Shown here: positions 44,501-52,917 of the stretch, one piece after another
Layout of the letters: every line of letters begins with the position of its first letter
Numbering within the stretch: the first letter of the stretch is position 1
DNA from: FACHB-T130 sp042747725
Lineage (GTDB): Bacteria; Cyanobacteriota; Cyanobacteriia; Cyanobacteriales; FACHB-T130
Reading direction: 5' to 3'
DNA length: 64,000 bases
Assembly: GCF_042747725.1 (NCBI RefSeq)
Contig: NZ_JBHZGO010000030.1
Coordinates: 147,783-211,782 of the forward strand
The notes under the pieces: model-generated
The model's database searches: none
What the model saw: the letters and a program-made list of their open reading frames with translations, nothing else
Told to the model about the DNA's origin: nothing
Program-made: the position numbers and the translations under genes

Positions 44501-45474
44501 ATATCCGCTTGCTCAGCCAAATCCTTCCTTTCTTGCTGGAGTTCCAATGCTTGATTGTAAGCGGTAAGCGCCTTTTGCGATTCGCCCAAGAGGGTGTAGC
44601 CCAAACCGATATTCTTCTGGAGTGTCTTAGCTTGTGCGGCAGTATCCTTCTGGGCACGTTGGATCTCCAGCGCTTGATTGTAGAAGGGGAAGCTTGATTG
44701 AGTCTCGCCTAACTTAAAGTAGACATCACCGATGTTTCTCAGCGTAATAGCTTCAAGAGAGGGTTTTTTCTCAGCTCGAAACAACGACAGGGCTTGGTTG
44801 TAGTATTCCAGCGCTTTTTGATTTTCGCCCAAGCTGTAGTAAGCATTGCCGAGAGAATCGAGCAGGGAAGCTTCCCCAAGGGTGGCAGTTGTAAGGAAAT
44901 CCTTGTATGTGTCGAGCAGTTTTTGTTTGTCGTCCGAGTTAGAGCCAGCATTATCGGTGGAGATGCGAGCGATCGCTTCCTGAAGGCGGTTTTTCAACTC
45001 GCGCCTGATGGCTAATCCTTGCTCGAAATAGTCCAGCGCCTTCTGAGATTCGCTCTGAATATAATAGATCGTGCCGATGGCAAGAAGAGTCGAAGCTTCA
45101 AAACCACGAGCTGCATATGGAGGAGCTTCGTTAACAGCCAATTCCTGCCAAATTTTCAAGGCTTCTTCGTATTTGGCAAGTGCCTGTTGCTGAGATTCTG
45201 CTGTTCCTTGCTGCCGTAGTTGCCCTGCTTGCTCGAACAGTTGCTGTGCCCGCGCAAAGGCTTGTTGCTTATCGGTAGTAGTTGCATTTGGCGAGGAAGT
45301 CGCTGGCTGTTGGGCGATTGAAATGCTGGTTGCCGTTGCCCCCGCTGATGACAACAATAGAACAGCTACAAATAGAGCCAAACTACGATAAATAGAAGCT
45401 GAGAACGATACTCTACGAAGTAACAATAACAGCGATCGCCACCTAATCAACTGCCGTTTGTTGCGCCTAGCCAT
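41581..45474 (-). CDS. Large TPR-CHAT caspase-like protein
   Basis: 1297 residues. A hydrophobic N-terminal segment (S-L-A-L-F-V-A-V-L-L-L-S-S-A-G-A) near residues 29-45 suggests export or membrane anchoring. Residues about 60-800 hold some sixteen TPR units of 40 residues (A-L-D-F-Y-N-Q-A-L type). A coiled-coil linker spans about 800-900. The C-terminal CHAT domain (about 940-1297) is a caspase-like peptidase fold, with the predicted dyad His1157 in H-F-A-T-H-G and Cys1206 in L-S-A-C-E-T-G-L-G. The chain ends Y-Y-W-A-A-F-V-L-Q-G-E-W-N. An insertion of about 25 residues (P-P-T-P-R-R-I-K-S-E-A-T-S-G-F-P-L-K-K-G, continuing G-E-R-A-N-Q-D) near residue 1006-1030 looks repeat-derived. Substrate and role are unknown. 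Confidence 0.93.
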   Translation of the reverse strand: MARRNKRQLIRWRSLLLLLRRVSFSASIYRSLALFVAVLLLSSAGATATSISIAQQPATSSPNATTTDKQQAFARAQQLFEQAGQLRQQGTAESQQQALAKYEEALKIWQELAVNEAPPYAARGFEASTLLAIGTIYYIQSESQKALDYFEQGLAIRRELKNRLQEAIARISTDNAGSNSDDKQKLLDTYKDFLTTATLGEASLLDSLGNAYYSLGENQKALEYYNQALSLFRAEKKPSLEAITLRNIGDVYFKLGETQSSFPFYNQALEIQRAQKDTAAQAKTLQKNIGLGYTLLGESQKALTAYNQALELQQERKDLAEQADILSSIGSLYYGLGQYQKARDSYNQALKLQQVAQGNLSGTALIFNLSQQAEILTGIANIYYLDGLGDPAKVLNLYNQARSLYQKAGNRPKEALLLYYISFVYDELGETKKALDFLNQALVLHRAISFAEGEASTLRQIADIYNSMGEPQQALDFYNQALDIQRRMNDRYNQAVTLYKIASVYSSLGDYQLSIDTYNQALEIFKNISERTRQAMTLVEIGSVYQKAKDYQKSLDYHNQALASAKQTNNFSLQATVLASMVVVYESLKDYPKALDAANQILLISRQQDNGFGETMSFVMSGRVYLASGDYPKALEATQKAVTGHRKVGNRLGEANALRNLGKIYNSLKQYEKAVSTYDRSLALRRMLGDRPEEAKTLYNVAITQRDQGNLNEARTQIEAAIKIVEDIRTRVTSQELRTSYFASVQNYYQFYIDVLMQLHKKDPSQGYDALALHASERDRARSLLELLTEANADIRQGVEPKLLEQERTLQQKLDAVEKRRIELLNGQWTNKQVEALEKETATLLEEYRQVQAQIRATSPRYAELTQPKPLTLAEIQQQVLDDDTILLEYSLGEERSYLWAVTKTSITSYELPKRNKIEAAAKQFYDLLNDRGYHLGEQRGLFEVTVVPNRGSTEAVPKLSQMLLQPVAQQLGNKRLLIVSDGALQYLPFAALPIPPTPRRIKSEATSGFPLKKGGERANQDLVPLLVEHEIVNLPSASTLAVLRKELNGRKIAPKAIALLADPVFEKDDARLNSSLGEASGRQLEKSSVNRLALERSARIANVTFNRLPFTRQEAEKILALVPTTERLQAFDFAANRAIATNPELSQYRIVHFATHGILNSVHPELSGVVLSLLDEKGESQNGFLRLHDVFNLNLPAELVVLSACETGLGEEVKGEGLVGLTRGFMYAGAPRVVVSLWSVSDRATSELMTKFYQGMLEKNLQPAAALRAAQIEMWQKTEWKSPYYWAAFVLQGEWN

Positions 45475-45668
45475 ACCTACACCCTCACTATCAAAATCGC
45501 CACTACTCTAACCGATGGTGGTAACTTGTCAAAATCTATGCCTAGAGATGCCATATATCGCCTCTCTACAAGCCTGCTCTCGTCAGGCTTTGTTTGTATA
45601 GCGCCATTTAGCCTGAGCGCGATCGGAGCGATCGCTACAGCTCACTCATTCTCTGTTAGCTTGAAGTC

Positions 45669-47198
45669 ATGCTGCTAACTGTTAATCTGTTGCGGCACTA
45701 CCAACGTTGTAGTCGCCGGTCTTTTCTCGATTTATATGGAGATCCTACCCAGCAGGATTTTCAAAGTGATTTTCGCGCCAAATTGCAACAGGATCGCTAT
45801 GCTATCCAGCAAACCATTCTGGCAGGACAAACTTATCACAAACCCAGTTACGCTTGGGGAGATTGGAATGTCGGTGCGAATGCCACGATTGCCTTGATGC
45901 AAGAAGGCGTTGAGCTAATTTACCGAGGCGTGCTTCTGAAGGAGGAAGGAGTAAGGATGAAGGATGAATCCTTATTGCACCTTCCGGAGACAGTTACGCT
46001 AGTGAGTTGTCCCGATTTGTTAGTTAAACAACCCGGACAATCAAACTTTGGCGATTGGATTTACGTTCCCACAGACATTCATTTGGGTCGGCGTCCGAAG
46101 CTGGAATATCAAACTGTTGCGGCTTTTCACGCCCATCTGCTGGCGTCTGTTCAGGGTGTTTTGCCTGAAACAGTTTGGCTGCGATTACGGGAAAAAAAGG
46201 CTTATGCGGTCAATCTGAGTAAATGGGTGCCGATGATGCAGGTAATTGTGGAGGAGTGTATCGAAATGCTCCTTTCTCGGCAAGAGCCAGAGGTGTTCAT
46301 TACCCGTCAGCGGTGCAATCTTTGCCCTTGGTTAAATCACTGCTATGCGATCGCTCAACAACAGCAACATCTCTCTTTGATTCCGGGTGTAACGCCGAGT
46401 CGCTATCAGCATTTGCAGACGCTTCAACTGACGAGTCGGGAGTCTTTGGCGAGTGTCAGTCCGGTTTTTTTGGAACCAGCTTTGGGAGAGGAAGTAGCGC
46501 AACAGCTAGTACAGCAAGCGCAATCGGTCGTACAAAATCGGGCGATGCTTCTGGAGAAACCCTTTGCGATCGCTAAAACTACTCAAACAGCAGAATGGGT
46601 GATGGACAATCCATCTTCGCACCTTTCACCCATAGAACTTTACTTTGATATTGAGGCAGAACCGGGACTAGAACTTGATTATCTGCTGGGAGTTTTAGTG
46701 GTTGATCGTCAAGCCAATACAGAGACGTTCTATCCTTTCTTAGCAGAACAACCCAGCGACGAAGAATTCGTTTGGCAGCAATTTTTAGATTTGGTGTGGA
46801 CTTATCCTCTGGCTCCCATTTTCCATTTTTGCGACTACGAAATCCTGACGATGAAGCGACTGGCTAAATGTTACAACACCCCGCCTGAGAGAGTACGTCC
46901 GGTGCTATCGCGCTTTGTGGATATCCACGACTGGGTGACAGGGATGGTGACACTGCCGGTCGAAAGTTATGCTTTAAAAGCGATCGCCCATTGGTTGGGC
47001 TTTGAGTGGCGCGATGCGGGGGCGAATGGACAAGTGTGTATCTATTGGTACGATCAATGGTTGAAAACGCGCGATCGCACTTTCCTCGACGCCATTCTGC
47101 GCTACAACGAGGACGATTGCCGCGCCACTCGTCACCTTAAAGACTGGCTGGTAGACTTTATGCAGGATGCGTCTCAGTTGGAAACTGCACGGGAGTAA
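45669..47198 (+). CDS. TM0106-family RecB-like putative nuclease
   Basis: 509 residues, ATG 45669. The N-terminal half (to about residue 225) is a RecB/Cas4-like nuclease region. It has Y-Q-R-C-S-R-R-S-F near the start, S-C-P-D-L-L-V-K and D-I-H-L-G-R-R-P-K in the core, and C-N-L-C-P-W-L-N-H-C at the end, giving four cysteines that could bind an iron-sulfur cluster. The C-terminal half (about 315-500) is an RNase H-like (RNase_H_2) domain opening L-Y-F-D-I-E-A-E-P, with further acidic motifs H-F-C-D-Y-E and Y-N-E-D-D-C-R-A-T. The protein probably cuts or trims DNA; its role is unproven. Residues about 92-107 (K-E-E-G-V-R-M-K-D-E-S-L-L) look like a small insertion. Confidence 0.88.
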   Translation: MLLTVNLLRHYQRCSRRSFLDLYGDPTQQDFQSDFRAKLQQDRYAIQQTILAGQTYHKPSYAWGDWNVGANATIALMQEGVELIYRGVLLKEEGVRMKDESLLHLPETVTLVSCPDLLVKQPGQSNFGDWIYVPTDIHLGRRPKLEYQTVAAFHAHLLASVQGVLPETVWLRLREKKAYAVNLSKWVPMMQVIVEECIEMLLSRQEPEVFITRQRCNLCPWLNHCYAIAQQQQHLSLIPGVTPSRYQHLQTLQLTSRESLASVSPVFLEPALGEEVAQQLVQQAQSVVQNRAMLLEKPFAIAKTTQTAEWVMDNPSSHLSPIELYFDIEAEPGLELDYLLGVLVVDRQANTETFYPFLAEQPSDEEFVWQQFLDLVWTYPLAPIFHFCDYEILTMKRLAKCYNTPPERVRPVLSRFVDIHDWVTGMVTLPVESYALKAIAHWLGFEWRDAGANGQVCIYWYDQWLKTRDRTFLDAILRYNEDDCRATRHLKDWLVDFMQDASQLETARE

Positions 47199-47314
47199 CC
47201 GTTCCCACCGCCAAGTTTTCCAATTTCAACTTTCTAATAACCTTTTCTTAAAAACTTCTTATTTTTATGATGATACGGTGCTGGTGTAAATGGCTTAATT
47301 TAACACTGGCAATC

Positions 47315-48532
47315 ATGAGCAAGATCGATAATTTTTTGACATCTTTCTGTTTTATTGGTGGATTAACCACTGCAATTCTGACAGCGCATCCAGCACAGGC
47401 ATTCACAATTACAGGCGTGGATTTCTTAGGACAATCCACTTTTCCTACTGGTTTTTCGTTTCAGGGAACTGAAGTGGGAGGGCTATCAGGAATTACTTAC
47501 GATGCCGGTAAAAACGTTTATTACAGTATTTCCGATGACCGGAGTGAAAAGGCACCGGCTCGGTTTTATACCCTCAAAATTGATATTTCTCAGGGTTCTT
47601 TAAAGCAGGGGGGAGTGACTCCTGTAGACGTAACTACCTTGTTGAATAAAAACGGTCAGCCTTTCGCTCCTTTAAGTCTCGACCCCGAAGGGATTGCCTT
47701 AACCAGCAAGGGAAGTTTTTTTATCTCTTCTGAAGGAGATGCTAACCAATTAATTAATCCTTTTGTCAATGAATTTTCTTTAGCAGGTCAGCAACTTCAA
47801 ACCCTGCCAGTTCCTCAGAAGTTTTTACCGACAGCGGCTAAGGATAGCGGAATTCGCAATAACTTAGCATTTGAAAGCTTGACGCTTACACCTGACCAAA
47901 AGTATTTGTTTACAGCTACAGAAAATGCTTTGGTTCAGGATGGTTCTGTCGCTGACATCAACGTTGGAAGTCCTTCTCGAATTTTGAAATATAACCTAGT
48001 AACCGGGAAGCCAGAACAGGAATTTTTATACGTTACCGATCCGGTTGCCGCAGCACCCAATCCTGCTGATAGTTTCAAGACCAATGGTTTAGTAGATTTG
48101 CTAGCGGTTGATGATGATACGTTTCTCAGTTTAGAACGGTCTTTTTCTACCGGAGTAGGGAACACGATCAAGCTGTTTGAGGTGTCTTTAGAAAAAGCAA
48201 CCGATATTAGCAGTATTAACAGTCTCAGTGCAGTCAACCTCAACACTATCAAACCAACTCAGAAAAAACTGCTGCTTGATTTTGAGAAGTTAGGTTTGAC
48301 GCTCGATAATATTGAAGGTTTGACTTTTGGTCCTGATTTAGCGGATGGACGAAAGTCGCTGATTGCGGTCAGCGACAACAACTTTAGTCCGACTCAGTTT
48401 ACCCAGGTACTCGCCTTTGGCATTGGCATTAAGTCAGCAGCGCATCGTTCTGTCCCGGAACCTTCGGCACTCGCAGGCTTGGCATTTGTTGCACTTGTGA
48501 GCATTAAAGTCAAGCGCCGCATCCATACTTAA
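47315..48532 (+). CDS. Esterase-like phytase-domain protein with PEP-CTERM signal
   Basis: Read from ATG 47315 (M-S-K-I-D-N-F-L-T-S), 405 residues; the in-frame ATG at 47267 would add 16. A signal peptide ends near A-H-P-A-Q-A. The middle is a beta-propeller-like domain of the esterase-like-phytase family, with Y-D-A-G-K-N-V-Y-Y-S-I-S-D-D, L-D-P-E-G-I-A-L, and N-N-L-A-F-E-S-L-T-L-T-P-D. The C-terminus has V-P-E-P-S-A-L-A-G-L-A-F-V-A, followed by a basic R-R tail, a PEP-CTERM sorting signal for processing at the membrane. The substrate is unknown. Confidence 0.87.
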   Translation: MSKIDNFLTSFCFIGGLTTAILTAHPAQAFTITGVDFLGQSTFPTGFSFQGTEVGGLSGITYDAGKNVYYSISDDRSEKAPARFYTLKIDISQGSLKQGGVTPVDVTTLLNKNGQPFAPLSLDPEGIALTSKGSFFISSEGDANQLINPFVNEFSLAGQQLQTLPVPQKFLPTAAKDSGIRNNLAFESLTLTPDQKYLFTATENALVQDGSVADINVGSPSRILKYNLVTGKPEQEFLYVTDPVAAAPNPADSFKTNGLVDLLAVDDDTFLSLERSFSTGVGNTIKLFEVSLEKATDISSINSLSAVNLNTIKPTQKKLLLDFEKLGLTLDNIEGLTFGPDLADGRKSLIAVSDNNFSPTQFTQVLAFGIGIKSAAHRSVPEPSALAGLAFVALVSIKVKRRIHT

Positions 48533-48543
48533 TCCGGATAATG

Positions 48544-48606
48544 TCGCGCCAAGACGCAAAGACGCTAAAAGGTTGCTTAATTTGGCGTCTTTGCGCCTTG
48601 GCGCGA
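48544..48606. repeat. Repeat-type hairpin after the phytase-like gene
   Basis: Arms TCGCGCCAAGACGCAAAGACGC (22 bp, given as TCGCGCCAAGACGC and AAAGACGC) at 48544-48565 and 48585-48606 match at 21 of 22 positions. This G-C-G-T-C-T-T-T-G-C-G-C palindrome is a common intergenic repeat in cyanobacteria and may serve as terminator. Confidence 0.8.
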
Positions 48607-48710
48607 GACCAAAAAAGCACTGTCTACCCCACGGCTGGAAATGGAATTTAAAAAAAGGGGTTGACAAATCCAACGAGAATCGCAACAATTATCAATGGCT
48701 CGGAAAACAA

Positions 48711-48784
48711 GGGACTGTAGTTCAATTGGTTAGAGCACCGCCCTGTCACGGCGGAAGTTGCGGGTTCGAGCCCCGTCAGTCCCG
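48711..48784 (+). tRNA. tRNA-Asp (anticodon GTC)
   Basis: 74 nt with acceptor arms GGGACTG and CAGTCCC plus discriminator G. The anticodon stem is CCGCC/GGCGG around loop CTGTCAC (anticodon GTC). The T arm has GGTTCGAGCC. CCA is not encoded. It lies about 100 bases upstream of gltX. Confidence 0.97.
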
Positions 48785-48885
48785 TAAAAAGTAGTAGAGA
48801 AGGTAGTAGGGGTTAGGTGTTGAAACCTACCCCTACAATTATTAGCAGCTACAACAAATATAGAAACCTTTTGAGAGAATCTGCT

Positions 48886-50325
48886 GTGACAGTTAGAGTT
48901 CGGATTGCACCAAGTCCTACTGGAAACTTACATATTGGGACGGCGAGAACTGCTGTATTTAACTGGCTGTTTGCCCGTCATCATGGCGGCGAGTTCATCC
49001 TGCGAATTGAAGACACAGATGAAGCGCGATCGCGCCCCGAATATACTCAAAACATCCTTGATGGTCTGAAATGGATGGGATTGACTTGGGATGAGGGGCC
49101 GTTTTTTCAATCCCAGCGCCTCGACCTCTACCGCAAAGCCATTCAAACTCTAGTAGACAAGGGCTATGCTTATCGCTGCTACACCAGCGAAGCCGAACTA
49201 GACGAATTGCGAACAGCTCAAGCAGCAAGAAAAGAGGCTCCCCGTTATGACAACCGCCACCGGAACTTGACGCCAGAACAACAAGCGGCTTTTGAAGCCG
49301 AAGGGCGTCGTCCGGTGCTTCGCTTCAAAATTGATGATGACCGGGAGATTTCGTGGAACGATCTGGTAAGGGGCAAAGTTACCTGGAAAGCCAGCGACCT
49401 CGGCGGCGATATGGTGATTGCTCGTGCCTCAGACGATCCAGTTGGTCAGCCGCTGTACAATTTGGCAGTGGTGGTGGATGACATTGATATGCGGATCACC
49501 CATGTCATCCGGGGAGAAGACCATATTGCCAATACAGCTAAGCAGATTTTGCTCTATGAGGCACTCGAAACCGCGATCCCCGAATTTGCCCATACGCCAT
49601 TGATTTTGAATAAGGAAGGCAAAAAGCTCTCAAAACGGGATGGCGTCACTTCCATTTCCGACTTCCAGCAGATGGGGTACACTCCCGAAGCCTTGGCGAA
49701 TTACATGACATTGCTGGGATGGACGCCCCCAGATTCCACCAAGGAAATCTTTCTTCTGGCAGAAGCGGCTCAAGAGTTCGGCTTTGAGCGAGTCAATAAG
49801 GCAGGGGCAAAGTTTGACTGGGATAAGCTGAATTGGCTCAACAGTCAGTATTTGCACAAGATGCCGATTCCGGAGCTATTAAATCAGCTGATTCCCTACT
49901 GGCAGGCGGCTGGATACGAATTTGACCCGATAAGCGATCGCCCTTGGTTAGAGCAGATAACCAGCCTGCTGAGTGCCAGCCTGACGCGCTTGCAGGATGC
50001 CGTCGAGATGAGTCGGATATTCTTTAGCCAAACCGTACCCTACAGCGAAGAGGGACTGACTCAGTTACAGCAGGAAGGCACCGAAACCGCTTTGCAAGCG
50101 ATTCTCGACGCCCTGGAAAATCATCAACCTTTGACGGCAGATGGTGCCCAAGACATCATCAAACAGCTGACCAAAGAGAAAAATCTGAAGAAAGGATTAG
50201 TGATGCGAAGTTTCCGGGCTGCCTTGACTGGCGATTTGCATGGTCCCGATTTAATTCAATCCTGGCTGATCCTGAATCTGCGGGGTCTGGACAAGCTACG
50301 TTTACAGCAAGCCCTACAAAAGTAA
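48886..50325 (+). CDS. gltX: Glutamyl-tRNA synthetase
   Basis: Charges tRNA-Glu in the cytoplasm; in cyanobacteria the product also feeds tetrapyrrole synthesis and, by amidation, Gln-tRNA. The start is GTG 48886 (M-T-V-R-V-R-I-A-P-S-P-T-G), with GAGA upstream, giving 479 residues; the longer frame from 48817 is unlikely. Class I motifs are present: the HIGH equivalent in L-H-I-G-T-A-R-T, and K-L-S-K-R-D-G-V-T-S for KMSKS. The helical anticodon-binding C-terminal domain ends A-L-Q-K. A terminator follows. Confidence 0.97.
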   Translation: MTVRVRIAPSPTGNLHIGTARTAVFNWLFARHHGGEFILRIEDTDEARSRPEYTQNILDGLKWMGLTWDEGPFFQSQRLDLYRKAIQTLVDKGYAYRCYTSEAELDELRTAQAARKEAPRYDNRHRNLTPEQQAAFEAEGRRPVLRFKIDDDREISWNDLVRGKVTWKASDLGGDMVIARASDDPVGQPLYNLAVVVDDIDMRITHVIRGEDHIANTAKQILLYEALETAIPEFAHTPLILNKEGKKLSKRDGVTSISDFQQMGYTPEALANYMTLLGWTPPDSTKEIFLLAEAAQEFGFERVNKAGAKFDWDKLNWLNSQYLHKMPIPELLNQLIPYWQAAGYEFDPISDRPWLEQITSLLSASLTRLQDAVEMSRIFFSQTVPYSEEGLTQLQQEGTETALQAILDALENHQPLTADGAQDIIKQLTKEKNLKKGLVMRSFRAALTGDLHGPDLIQSWLILNLRGLDKLRLQQALQK

Positions 50326-50359
50326 ACAGGAAATATTCTTTCTATTTTACTTTTGCAAA

Positions 50360-50394
50360 CCTTCTCAAGCTCAGCCTGAGAAGGCTTTTGCTTT
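50360..50394 (+). terminator. Terminator after gltX
   Basis: CCTTCTCA (50360-50367) pairs with TGAGAAGG (50377-50384), followed by CTTTTGCTTTCTT. The T tract is interrupted but adequate. Confidence 0.65.
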
Positions 50395-50466
50395 CTTCTT
50401 TTGGAACTTCTTGTGGCATACTATCGTCACTGCTACAACTAGAGCCGTTACACAATCGGTAACAAG

Positions 50467-51039
50467 GTGCCGTTTTTGGAAGTGAGGATGTACAAACCCG
50501 TACCCAATTTAGGGGAAAAATCGGTAGGAAAGTCCCTCTGGGCAGGTATGACAAGCGTAGCCCTGATGGCGGCAGGAGTGTTGAGCCTTTCCAGCGTGCA
50601 AGCCCAATCCGTACAATCCCCGCCCATATTCGAGAATGTCACCCTCGGTCCCCGGTTTTCACCCGATCCGTTGACGATTCGGGGTATCAGTGGCGGCGAA
50701 ATAGCAGCAGAAAAAATTGCGGGTCGTGGGGAAACCGCCACCGGCCCATGTGTTGGTTTTACGGACGATAAGCCCGATCACACCGTGGTTTTAACTTCGT
50801 TTTTCAACTTTCTATCCGTTCAAGTGCAAAGCCCGGAAGACACTACTCTCGTGATCAAAGGACCTGGTGGCAGCTGGTGCAATGATGAGTATGAAGGCAA
50901 AAACCCTGGCATTGCTGGTCAGTGGCAGCCTGGAACTTACGGAATTTGGGTGGGATCTTACGACAAAAGCAAATTCAACCCCTACATTATCAAAATTACC
51001 GAAGTCAACTTACTCAATCCTGGCCCCTTCCGGCGTTAA
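50467..51039 (+). CDS. Secreted hypothetical protein
   Basis: Up to 190 residues from GTG 50467; GTG 50482 and ATG 50488 are in frame and cannot be excluded. A signal peptide is clear (A-G-M-T-S-V-A-L-M-A-A-G-V-L-S-L, cleaved near V-Q-A-Q-S). The mature domain of about 140 residues is beta-rich, with C-V-G-F-T-D-D-K-P-D-H-T-V-V-L and L-V-I-K-G-P-G-G-S-W-C-N-D, then P-G-T-Y-G-I-W-V-G-S-Y. This resembles the pre-peptidase C-terminal-like beta sandwiches of secreted proteins. Two cysteines could pair. No enzyme signature is seen. It stands alone between terminators. Confidence 0.8.
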   Translation: MPFLEVRMYKPVPNLGEKSVGKSLWAGMTSVALMAAGVLSLSSVQAQSVQSPPIFENVTLGPRFSPDPLTIRGISGGEIAAEKIAGRGETATGPCVGFTDDKPDHTVVLTSFFNFLSVQVQSPEDTTLVIKGPGGSWCNDEYEGKNPGIAGQWQPGTYGIWVGSYDKSKFNPYIIKITEVNLLNPGPFRR

Positions 51040-51069
51040 TTAGCGCGTTTTTCACTTACGTTCAATAAA

Positions 51070-51113
51070 CTTCACGGTAGGGTAGTACAGCGACCCTGCC
51101 GTGAAGTTTATTT
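51070..51113 (+). terminator. Terminator after the secreted hypothetical gene
   Basis: CTTCACGGTAGGGT (51070-51083) pairs with ACCCTGCCGTGAAG (51093-51106) with one G-T-type mismatch, followed by TTTATTT. Confidence 0.8.
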
Positions 51114-51175
51114 CACACTAAATTAAGGGCGACTCTAGTTGCGATCCTATTTTAGTTGTGAGATGCCAGCCCTTC

Positions 51176-51209
51176 AGATCCCCGACTTCGAGAGAGAAGT
51201 CGGGGATCT
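51176..51209. repeat. 14-bp perfect palindrome
   Basis: AGATCCCCGACTTC (51176-51189) and GAAGTCGGGGATCT (51196-51209) with a six-base loop. This palindrome is frequent between cyanobacterial genes. It lies 40 bases after the TPM gene stop (minus strand) and may terminate it, although no T-run follows. Confidence 0.8.
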
Positions 51210-51249
51210 GGCCTTCACGAATCATTTAGGACTGCTATAGTTGCGATCG

Positions 51250-52722
51250 CTACCAGTCGCTACCGGCACCGCTACCGCCACTGCTCCCGCCGCCAAAATC
51301 ACTGCTACTGTAGCTACTGCTATCACTGCTAGAACTACTACCGCTGTCCGAACTCCAGCTATTGCTGCTATTGTCGCAACTGCTACTGTTGCTAGTGTTA
51401 TCGCTACTACCACTGTCATAGTTGCTGCTGGTGCTATAGCTACTGGTATTGGTATCTGAACTACAGGTGCTATCGCTGTCGTTACTCAAAGGGTAGCTAC
51501 TGGTATTGGTATCTGAACTACAGGTGCTATAGCTGTCGTTACTTGATGTGTAGATATTGCTAGAACTACTGACGCTAATGTTAGGCGTGGTGGGACGTGG
51601 AGGAGGCACACAGGGAATGATTTCCTCAGTTTCCCAAGAATCAAAACAGCAGTGACATTTTTGAGTAATCTGGCGAATGCCTTCGCTGTAGATTGTAGGA
51701 GATTGCAGAATCCGATCGGTGCGTTCGACAGTGAGTTCTTGGCAGGTACGACAGGTACTAAATCTGTTGATCACCGGAACGTAGGCGCGAATATGGATTC
51801 CTATTCCGGCTAGATGAGGATGACATTTAGGACATTGCCAGCCTTCAAATTGGACGCTACCGAGGTTTTGTGCCACTTGTTCTGCTTGGGTGAGATGAGG
51901 TAGCACTAAAGCTGGGTCTAGTTTTTGCATGGGTTGCTGGCAATGAGCGCAATGTAATTGCTTTTCGCCTCCCCAAAGTTTGTAACTACGCGATCGCCCT
52001 TCTGGTTCAATTAATATGGGACGATTCAACCAACCAACTAAAGTCCGAATAATTAAAACTAGAACACCGCCACAGATGGCGATCGCCACTACCACGACTC
52101 CGCCAATCGCAAATACTTCCCAAGGAATCCCCATGTTGGGATTTTGTTGATTTGCGCCAGCATTAATTGGTGGTTTATAAGCTCTCAACTCTACAACCAG
52201 CGCTTGCGTTCCCGCCAGCGTGCCACCGTTAAAGTCGCCCTGCTTGAATCGCGGCGCGATTTCTTGTTGGATAATGTTGCCAACACGCGCATCGGGGAGA
52301 ATCGAGTCGATACTGTAACCTGTTTCGATTTCTACGCGGCGATCGCGCTGGGAAATCAGCAGCAGCACCCCGTTGTCCTGACCTTTCTTACCAATGCCCC
52401 AATAATTAAATAGCGCCGTGGCGAACTGTTTGGGAGTGGCAGAAGGTGCAGTCGCTGGTACCGTCACCACCGCGATTTCACTGCTATTTTTTGCCTCTAA
52501 ATCTGAGATGATCTGGTTGAGTTGTGCTTCCGTCGCCGGACTGAGCATATCTGCCATGTCTGTCACCCAGCCACCATTGACTTGCCGGGAATTGGGAACT
52601 TCCTGAACGGTTAGAGCCTTGCTGACGACTGGGAAGGCAGCAACGGTGAAACTCACAAAACTAGCAAGAGCAATTTGTTTGAGCATAAACGATCGCAACT
52701 CAAAAACTGTAATGGGTGCCAT
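51250..52722 (-). CDS. TPM-domain (YgcG-like) membrane protein with Cys-rich region
   Basis: ATG 52722 (M-A-P-I-T-V-F-E-L) has AGGGG just upstream, giving 490 residues; ATG 52686 would start at M-L-K-Q-I-A-L-A. A signal segment precedes V-S-K-A-L-T. The TPM domain spans about 45-175 (D-M-A-D-M-L-S-P-A-T-E-A, G-V-L-L-L-I-S-Q-R-D-R-R-V-E-I-E, G-D-F-N-G-G). A membrane span follows (V-F-A-I-G-G-V-V-V-V-A-I-A-I-C-G). A cytoplasmic-side region then carries four paired-Cys motifs (C-A-H-C, C-P-K-C, C-R-T-C, C-H-C-C), suggesting zinc ribbons. The last 110 residues are almost only Ser, Asp, Asn and Thr, ending G-G-S-G-A-G-S-D-W, a YgcG-type end. The function is uncertain; TPM proteins are linked to photosystem II repair in plants. 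Confidence 0.87.
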   Translation of the reverse strand: MAPITVFELRSFMLKQIALASFVSFTVAAFPVVSKALTVQEVPNSRQVNGGWVTDMADMLSPATEAQLNQIISDLEAKNSSEIAVVTVPATAPSATPKQFATALFNYWGIGKKGQDNGVLLLISQRDRRVEIETGYSIDSILPDARVGNIIQQEIAPRFKQGDFNGGTLAGTQALVVELRAYKPPINAGANQQNPNMGIPWEVFAIGGVVVVAIAICGGVLVLIIRTLVGWLNRPILIEPEGRSRSYKLWGGEKQLHCAHCQQPMQKLDPALVLPHLTQAEQVAQNLGSVQFEGWQCPKCHPHLAGIGIHIRAYVPVINRFSTCRTCQELTVERTDRILQSPTIYSEGIRQITQKCHCCFDSWETEEIIPCVPPPRPTTPNISVSSSSNIYTSSNDSYSTCSSDTNTSSYPLSNDSDSTCSSDTNTSSYSTSSNYDSGSSDNTSNSSSCDNSSNSWSSDSGSSSSSDSSSYSSSDFGGGSSGGSGAGSDW

Positions 52723-52917
52723 GTCCCCTCTAGAATGGCTCAGGTGGATCGGCAATTCGGCTCACTATTTTGCTCAGTTTTTGGCTCAGTTTTCGGGGTA
52801 GCGATGGGAGGGCTGTTGGTAGCATTCCCTGTGTTAGCATTGCATTCCGCGACTCTGGAGGCAGAGCCGAATAGCTAAATTACAAGCGCTGTAGGGTTAA
52901 AATTCAGGATAACGGTT

